Assembly: GCF_039545795.1 (NCBI RefSeq)
Contig: NZ_CP154260.1
Span: 1,059,001-1,123,000 of the forward strand
Direction of reading: 5' to 3'
DNA length: 64,000 nucleotides
From: Chitinophaga niabensis
Lineage (GTDB): Bacteria > Bacteroidota > Bacteroidia > Chitinophagales > Chitinophagaceae
Part shown: positions 58,995 to 64,000 of the stretch, piece after piece
Position numbering within the stretch: the first letter of the stretch is position 1
Layout of the letters: each line of letters begins with the position of its first letter
Translations under genes and position numbers: made by a program
The notes under the pieces: generated by a model
What the model was told of the DNA's origin: nothing
Seen by the model: only the letters and a program-made list of their open reading frames with translations
The model's database searches: none

Positions 58995-60260
58995 ATGAAA
59001 AAGTTCTCCACGTTATTCCTGTTCCTTTGCATCGTATCATCTGCTTTTGCACAGCAGCAACAGTTCAAGCAGGCAGCCAATGCAGCGGCCGCCGGTTTCA
59101 GCGCAGAAAGGCTGGCCCGTATAGACAGTTTTTTCAATGCCATTATCAAAGAGGGGCTTGCACCCAATGCCGTTACTTTCATTGCCCGCAATGGCCAGAT
59201 CGTGCATAATAAAGCGTATGGTTTCAGTAACCTGGAAAAACATACGCCGGCACACACAACGGACATCTTCCGGATCGCCTCGCAGACAAAGCTGATCACT
59301 ACCATTGCTGTGCTGATGTTGTATGAAGAAGGACGTTTGCTGCTGGATGATCCTATTTACAAATACCTGCCGGAATTCAGGGATACAAAAGTGTTGGTGA
59401 AGTATGACAAAGAAACGGGTAAGGCAGAAACCCGCTGGCCCAGGCCAATGCCCACTATCCGGCACCTGCTTTCTCATTCAGCCGGGATACCTTATGAACA
59501 TCCGATGGACAGCCTGTTAAATGGCAGAACGATGTTGGGCCTCAGCTCACTGGATGCCGTTACAACAGAAGAACTGGTGAAGAAGGTAGCACAACGTCCC
59601 TTAGTGCATGATCCCGGTACACAGTTCACCTATGGTTACAATACAGATGTTGCAGGAAGGATCGTGGAAGTAGTATCTGGAAAAAGCCTGAGTGACTTCT
59701 TCATGGAAAGGATTTTTAAGCCCCTGGGCATGAACGATACTTATTTCTACCTGCCGGCTTCAAAAGCCAGTCGCCTGGTGGAGCTTTATTCCAAACAAAA
59801 ACTGGAAAGCCCGCTGACACTTCATTCCAATATCTCTAACAGAACATTCCCCATTGCCGGTAAACAAACGCTGCACCTGGGAGGCGCGGGGCTGGTAAGT
59901 ACTGCAACTGACTACGCAAAAGTTTGCCAATTCATTCTGAATGGCGGTACGTTCAACAATGTAAGATTGCTTTCCCGTAAAACGGTAGATATGATGGGGC
60001 GTAACCAGATAGGCGGAAGCCATGTATGGGACAGGAATGATAAGTTCGGCCTTGGATTCCAGATCATTACAGACAGTACAAGATATGGTGATCAGGCATC
60101 TCCGGGTTCATTGACCTGGGGTGGTGCCTATTGTTCGGAGCATACCATTGATCCAACAGAGAAGCTGATCTTACTGGTGTTTACGAATGTATCTCCTTAT
60201 GCATATTATGGAGATTTTGTGCGGAAGTTCCGGGTGCTTACTTACCAGGCGTTGCAGTAA
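58995..60260 (+). CDS. Secreted beta-lactamase-family serine hydrolase
   Basis: A 421-residue exported protein (signal MKKFSTLFLFLCIVSSAFAQ) of the class C beta-lactamase/DD-peptidase/esterase superfamily. The nucleophile motif SQTK gives Ser96 and Lys99, and the second motif is near Tyr213-Asn216 (FTYGYNTD). The third region is HLGGAGLVSTATDYA with TWGGAYCSEH near the end. It may be an esterase or peptidase; beta-lactam hydrolysis is not implied. Its 3' end overlaps the convergent mobA-like gene by 23 bp. Confidence 0.9.
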   Translation: MKKFSTLFLFLCIVSSAFAQQQQFKQAANAAAAGFSAERLARIDSFFNAIIKEGLAPNAVTFIARNGQIVHNKAYGFSNLEKHTPAHTTDIFRIASQTKLITTIAVLMLYEEGRLLLDDPIYKYLPEFRDTKVLVKYDKETGKAETRWPRPMPTIRHLLSHSAGIPYEHPMDSLLNGRTMLGLSSLDAVTTEELVKKVAQRPLVHDPGTQFTYGYNTDVAGRIVEVVSGKSLSDFFMERIFKPLGMNDTYFYLPASKASRLVELYSKQKLESPLTLHSNISNRTFPIAGKQTLHLGGAGLVSTATDYAKVCQFILNGGTFNNVRLLSRKTVDMMGRNQIGGSHVWDRNDKFGLGFQIITDSTRYGDQASPGSLTWGGAYCSEHTIDPTEKLILLVFTNVSPYAYYGDFVRKFRVLTYQALQ

Positions 60261-60852
60261 TTAATGCCTGGTACGCCTCTTCCGTATCAATATCGATGGC
60301 GCCCAGCGGGAAAGGGACCACGGCAGTATCAGCATCGTATTTTTCAATGATGTGTTTTGCGCCGGTATCGCCCGTGAGGGATAACAGTTCAGGGAAGAGC
60401 TTTCGGTGAAATAAGGCCGGAATACCTTTTCTGCCTTCATATAAGCTGGCCACGATCTTAGCGCCTGTTTCTTCCTGTTTGGCTATTAAAGCAGACAGAT
60501 GTGCTGCATCTACATGTGGCTGATCGCAGGTCATGAGCATGATATACTGGATCGGCCGCCTGTCGTATTTCAAATATTTAACACCGCAGCGGATGCTGGA
60601 TGCTATCCCATCTTTATATTGAAAGTTATATTGAGTGCGTACGTTGATGTCTTTTTCCAGGAGTTTTGCCTGCCTGCCGGCCGCCAATACCACTACCGTT
60701 GAATCCTCATTTATTTCGCAGGCCGTTTTAATGGCATTGTTCAGCAGTGTATCTCCTTTATACATGAGCAGCTGTTTAGGTGTACCTAACCTGATGGATC
60801 TGCCGGCAGCGAGGATAACGATACCAATGCCATAATAACGAAGGTTTCGCAT
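60238..60852 (-). CDS. MobA-like molybdopterin cytidylyltransferase (MocA type)
   Basis: A 204-residue NTP transferase. ATG 60852 gives MRNLRYYGIGIVILAAGRSI; the longer frame overlaps xdhC. It has the nucleotide-binding LAAGRSIRLGTPKQLL and the acceptor motif MLMTCDQPHVDA. The family member that works with xanthine-dehydrogenase-like enzymes adds CMP to molybdopterin to make MCD, which fits the neighbours. It is last of the four-gene operon, 4 bp after xdhC. Confidence 0.88.
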   Translation of the reverse strand: MRNLRYYGIGIVILAAGRSIRLGTPKQLLMYKGDTLLNNAIKTACEINEDSTVVVLAAGRQAKLLEKDINVRTQYNFQYKDGIASSIRCGVKYLKYDRRPIQYIMLMTCDQPHVDAAHLSALIAKQEETGAKIVASLYEGRKGIPALFHRKLFPELLSLTGDTGAKHIIEKYDADTAVVPFPLGAIDIDTEEAYQALITATPGK

Positions 60853-60856
60853 AAAC

Positions 60857-61999
60857 TTAATTGGTGTTAGAAGAGATGATCTCTGTTTTCCTTTCATGCA
60901 TTTTGCCTGTGAAGCTGCGCAGGTAAACACCTGATCTGCCGGCAAACACCGCCTTTATTTCAGTGAGAACCGCCAGTGCGATCTCTTCTGCTGTTTCAGC
61001 GCCGATATCCAGCCCTACAGGGCTGTAAACACGGGATAGTTGTTCTTCGGTGACCTTTGTTCCTTCTTCTTCATACTCCGTGAGCATCCTGCTGAGTTTT
61101 TTCCTCGGGCCCAGCATGCCGATGTAATTTACAGGCATAGCTATCAGGGCTTTCAGCAGAGCTTTATCGTAATTGTAGTTATGGGTCATCAGCACCACGG
61201 CTGTCTGATCATCTATCACCAGTTCCCGGAATGCACTTTCCGGATCAGCAACAATCAGCCGGCAGGCGGGGAAACGTTGGGTATTGGCATAAGCGGGGCG
61301 CCCATCCACCAAAGTGATATCCCATCCTAATACTTCACCGATCTGTACCAAAGGGAATACATCATTGCCGGCACCTGCTACTATAATAGAAACAGGAGGA
61401 GGGAGGTATTCATAGAATGCAGAGATGGGTTGACCATCATTAGGATACTCTATGAAAATGGATTCTTTCTGTTCCAGTATATTTTCAGCATCCTTTATGG
61501 CTGAGGGTAACAGAGCATTGGAGCGGAGAAAGTTTTTATCCGCTTTTAGCAGTAACCGTGTGCCTTGTTGTTCACTCCATTTGTTCTGAAGGGAAAAAAA
61601 AGTAACCAGCACAACTGCTTGTCTTTTTTGTACGATATGCTGCAACAGCACGATGGGATTTGTAACGTCTTCCGGTATGATAGGTTCTATGAGCACCTGG
61701 ATGATTCCGTTACAACCCAGCCCTATACCTATTACTGCATCTTCTTCATCAGAAGTATCATAAGTGGTGAGCAGGGGTTTTCCCTGCATCATTACCATTA
61801 ATGCTTTCCGCAGGGCATCTCCTTCCAGGCATCCTCCGCTGATAGCACCGGTAAGCATACCATCTTCCGTGATCAGCATCCGCGCGCCAGGTGCTCTGTA
61901 GGAAGAACCTGCAACGTGCACCACTGTGGCCAGTGCAGCCTTTTGCTGCTTTTTACAGGCCAGCTCATATGCATGTATGATCTGCTTAATCTCTTTCAT
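60857..61999 (-). CDS. XdhC/CoxI-family molybdenum cofactor insertion protein
   Basis: A 380-residue XdhC-type protein. The N-terminal CoxI part has VVHVAGSSYRAPGARMLITE and GAISGGCLEGDALRKA; the C-terminal Rossmann domain shows DPESAFRELVIDDQTAVVLM and YIGMLGPRKKLSRM. It binds the cofactor, guards it during sulfuration and inserts it into the hydroxylase. Its start overlaps the desulfurase end by 14 bp. Confidence 0.93.
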   Translation of the reverse strand: MKEIKQIIHAYELACKKQQKAALATVVHVAGSSYRAPGARMLITEDGMLTGAISGGCLEGDALRKALMVMMQGKPLLTTYDTSDEEDAVIGIGLGCNGIIQVLIEPIIPEDVTNPIVLLQHIVQKRQAVVLVTFFSLQNKWSEQQGTRLLLKADKNFLRSNALLPSAIKDAENILEQKESIFIEYPNDGQPISAFYEYLPPPVSIIVAGAGNDVFPLVQIGEVLGWDITLVDGRPAYANTQRFPACRLIVADPESAFRELVIDDQTAVVLMTHNYNYDKALLKALIAMPVNYIGMLGPRKKLSRMLTEYEEEGTKVTEEQLSRVYSPVGLDIGAETAEEIALAVLTEIKAVFAGRSGVYLRSFTGKMHERKTEIISSNTN

Positions 62000-63116
62000 A
62001 TACTAATTGTAATTTCCGCACAGTTTCCGTTAACAGGCCCACTGCAAAATTCACCTCTTCTTCTTTGGTAAAACGGCCCAGGCTGATACGGATAGAATTG
62101 CGTGCATTCTCCCGCGTTAGGCCCATGGCCAGCAGTACATGTGAAGGTTGTTGTACAATCCCGCTGCAGGCGCTTCCGCGGCTAAGGGCCAGGTGTTTGG
62201 ACACGGTAAGCAGTAATTGCTCACTATCTATGCCGGGGAACAGGATATTGCTGACATGGGGCAATCTGTTGTTGCCCCCATTTACGAATGAACCGGGTAA
62301 TAACTCCAGCAGTTCATGTTCCATTTTATCTCTCAGTGTTGAACTCTCCATGCTACAGATCTCAGCCGCTTTCCCAAAGCCCACAATACCGGGTGTATTC
62401 AGGGTGCCGCTGCGATTGCCTCTTTCATGTGCGCCGCCATGTAATTGCTGCAGGATGGTTTTATTGTTCCGTACATACAAAGCGCCTACGCCCTTCGGCC
62501 CATATAACTTGTGCGCGGAAAAAGGCATCAGATCAATGTCTTCTACGTTTACCGGTATCTTGCCGACCGCCTGTGTTGCATCACACATAAAACATACACC
62601 ATACTTCCTGGCGATAGCACCTATTGCTTTAACAGGATGGATCACGCCGGTTTCGTTGTTGGCGTACATCAATGCAATGCAAATCGTTTCTTTCCGGATG
62701 GATTGTTCCAGTTCATCCAGGGAGATCATGCCTTGTTGATCTGTGTGCAGATAAGTAACTGAAAATCCCTTTTCTTCCAGGTAAGCGCAGGTATCCAGTA
62801 CAGCGGTATGTTCTGTTTTAGCTGTAATGATATGTTGGCCTTTGGAAGCGTTTGCTTCCGCGAGCCCTTTCAGCGCTAAGTTGATGGCTTCTGTTGCGCC
62901 AGAGGTGAAAACAATCTGTTTAGGATTGGCCTGAATTAAATGTGCTACCTGTTCCCTGGCCTGTTCTGTTGCCTCTTTGGCCAGCCAGCCAAAACCATGG
63001 TCCCTGCTGGCAGTGTTTCCATAGTGTTGGGTGAAGTAAGGCAACATTTCTTCCACCACCCGCGGATCGCAGGGGGTGGTAGCGCAATAATCAAAATATA
63101 ACGGCGCTGTTATCAT
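61986..63116 (-). CDS. Cysteine desulfurase (NifS/IscS family)
   Basis: A 376-residue PLP enzyme that takes sulfur from cysteine. PLP-binding Lys203 in PFSAHKLYGPKG, NNETGV near 153 and the active Cys in SRGSACSG near 322 are seen. It lies between the hydroxylase large subunit and xdhC, overlapping the first by 4 bp and the second by 14 bp, so its job is probably to supply the sulfido ligand to the Mo cofactor, as described for the NifS4-XdhC pair of Rhodobacter. Confidence 0.92.
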   Translation of the reverse strand: MITAPLYFDYCATTPCDPRVVEEMLPYFTQHYGNTASRDHGFGWLAKEATEQAREQVAHLIQANPKQIVFTSGATEAINLALKGLAEANASKGQHIITAKTEHTAVLDTCAYLEEKGFSVTYLHTDQQGMISLDELEQSIRKETICIALMYANNETGVIHPVKAIGAIARKYGVCFMCDATQAVGKIPVNVEDIDLMPFSAHKLYGPKGVGALYVRNNKTILQQLHGGAHERGNRSGTLNTPGIVGFGKAAEICSMESSTLRDKMEHELLELLPGSFVNGGNNRLPHVSNILFPGIDSEQLLLTVSKHLALSRGSACSGIVQQPSHVLLAMGLTRENARNSIRISLGRFTKEEEVNFAVGLLTETVRKLQLVYERD

Positions 63117-64000
63117 GCGAACAGATCACTTTTAATAAAGGGCTGGCTGGTGAGCCTTACACCTGTTGCCGCAAAAACGGCATTTGCCAATGCCGCGCCG
63201 GCAGGGGGTAAGGCGGGTTCGCCAAGTCCTGTTGGTGCTACATTGCTTTTTATAAAATGAATTTCTATTTCAGGGATTTCGCTTAAGCGGATCATCCGGT
63301 AAGCAGAGAAATTGGTCTGGTCCGGTTTACCTTTTGTAAGTGTGATCTCTGCGAACATGGAGTGGCCTATACCATCAATGATACTGCCTTCCACCTGTGT
63401 TTCCGCACCACTTAAATTCACCACTGTTCCGCAATCCACCACGCAATACACCTTCTTCAGTTTCACCTTGCCGTCTGCCTGTTTTTCTACTTCTGCCACC
63501 TGCGCTACATAACTCTCAAAAGAGAAATGCGCGGCAAAACCAAGGAAGGTATTGGCTCCTTTGGATTTCCCCCATCCGCCTATCTCAGCAGCTTTTTTGA
63601 TAACCGCCGCAAAACGGTCCGGCTCATAATTCACTCTGCCTGTAGGGCTGCTCTTTGCCTGTTCCAAAAGTTCCAGGCGGAGTGTTACCGGGTCTTTACC
63701 TATTTTATGCGCAATCTCATCCAGGAAAGATTGTTCAGAGAAGGCAATGAAATTATGGGTTGGTCCTCTCCAGGGAGCTGTTGTAACAGGCGATTTATAT
63801 ACATGCGTATCCACCTGTAAATTCGCTACTGCTCCCGCCGGGAAACTATCCGGGCTCGCAGCACCGCCCACTCCTGCAGAATAGTGATGCCAGGCCACCA
63901 GCTTGTTATCTTTGTCAACTGCCGCCCTGTATTTATAGCTGTACATGGGGCGGTAATAACCACCACCCATATCATGTTCTCTTGACCAGATCACATTCAC
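63113..64000 (-). CDS. Molybdenum hydroxylase large subunit (IorB/aldehyde oxidase-type), C-terminal part
   Basis: Only the last 295 residues lie in the window; the N-terminus is off the right edge. The molybdopterin-binding text includes MGGGYYRPMYSYKY, APWRGPTHNFIAFSEQSFLD, DCGTVVNLSGAETQVEGSII and GLGEPALPPAGAALANAVFA, where the Glu of GEPAL is the catalytic base. The form is that of isoquinoline-1-oxidoreductase (IorB)-like enzymes, often with an IorA iron-sulfur partner, which would be upstream. Substrates may be aldehydes or N-heterocycles. The GTG near 64000 is not taken as the start. Confidence 0.92.
   Translation of the reverse strand: MNVIWSREHDMGGGYYRPMYSYKYRAAVDKDNKLVAWHHYSAGVGGAASPDSFPAGAVANLQVDTHVYKSPVTTAPWRGPTHNFIAFSEQSFLDEIAHKIGKDPVTLRLELLEQAKSSPTGRVNYEPDRFAAVIKKAAEIGGWGKSKGANTFLGFAAHFSFESYVAQVAEVEKQADGKVKLKKVYCVVDCGTVVNLSGAETQVEGSIIDGIGHSMFAEITLTKGKPDQTNFSAYRMIRLSEIPEIEIHFIKSNVAPTGLGEPALPPAGAALANAVFAATGVRLTSQPFIKSDLFA

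Overview
The window comes from the chromosome of a Bacteroidota bacterium, most likely a Chitinophaga-like member of the Chitinophagaceae. The evidence is a SusC/SusD pair, an ECF sigma/FecR/TonB-receptor set, lipoproteins with Bacteroidota-style signal sequences, promoters of the TTG-N17..21-TAnnTTTG type, weak Shine-Dalgarno use, and DUF3667 and DUF3810 proteins. No phage, insertion sequence, CRISPR array or rRNA was seen. The assignment to Chitinophagaceae is inference from gene content.

Region by region. 1-11,155 is a polysaccharide utilisation locus (PUL), cut by the left edge. It holds SusD (partial), SusC, a TIM-barrel sugar isomerase/epimerase-like protein, a GH26 beta-mannanase-like lipoprotein, a secreted six-hairpin glycosidase-like protein, an AraC-type regulator and a phytanoyl-CoA dioxygenase-like protein. 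Three copies of a 41-bp operator (5161-5201, 7327-7367, 10305-10345) tie these genes together. The first two sit in mirrored divergent promoter regions with identical spacing. 11,279-23,000 is mixed: a thioredoxin-like fusion protein, a SIMPL/membrane pair, a TPR histidine kinase with a NarL-type regulator, a lipoprotein esterase, a MaoC-GH130-GreA-like cluster, an acyltransferase, a CPBP protease and a RibD-like reductase. 22,441-29,161 is a cell-surface signalling and uptake module (sigma factor, FecR anti-sigma, TonB receptor with STN domain, two related lipoproteins). 29,299-36,325 is accessory: an unrecognised protein, a propeller-YceI fusion beside a membrane-bound winged-helix regulator, and three tandem SRPBCC paralogues facing a GlxA/AraC-type regulator.

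36,447-36,691 holds tRNA-Leu(UAA) and tRNA-Gly(GCC). 36,765-57,245 is mostly housekeeping and signalling: YD-repeat protein, DUF3667 protein, enoyl-CoA hydratase, beta-carbonic anhydrase, Tex, MazG, a 1251-residue NtrY-like kinase, the yceD-rpmF-plsX operon, a PAS hybrid kinase, fructosamine kinase, DUF3810 metalloprotease-like protein, arginase family protein, acyl-CoA dehydrogenase and YggS. 57,258-60,260 has a TlpA-like lipoprotein, a small-peptide transcription unit (58,725-58,963) and a secreted serine hydrolase. 60,238-64,000 is a molybdenum hydroxylase maturation operon (IorB/XdhB-type large subunit, cysteine desulfurase, XdhC, MobA-like cytidylyltransferase), cut by the right edge.

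The strongest new observation is the duplicated, mirrored bidirectional operator/promoter in the PUL and its third copy in front of the dioxygenase gene, which defines a local regulon directly from sequence. The second is the short transcription unit encoding 12- and 37-residue peptides.
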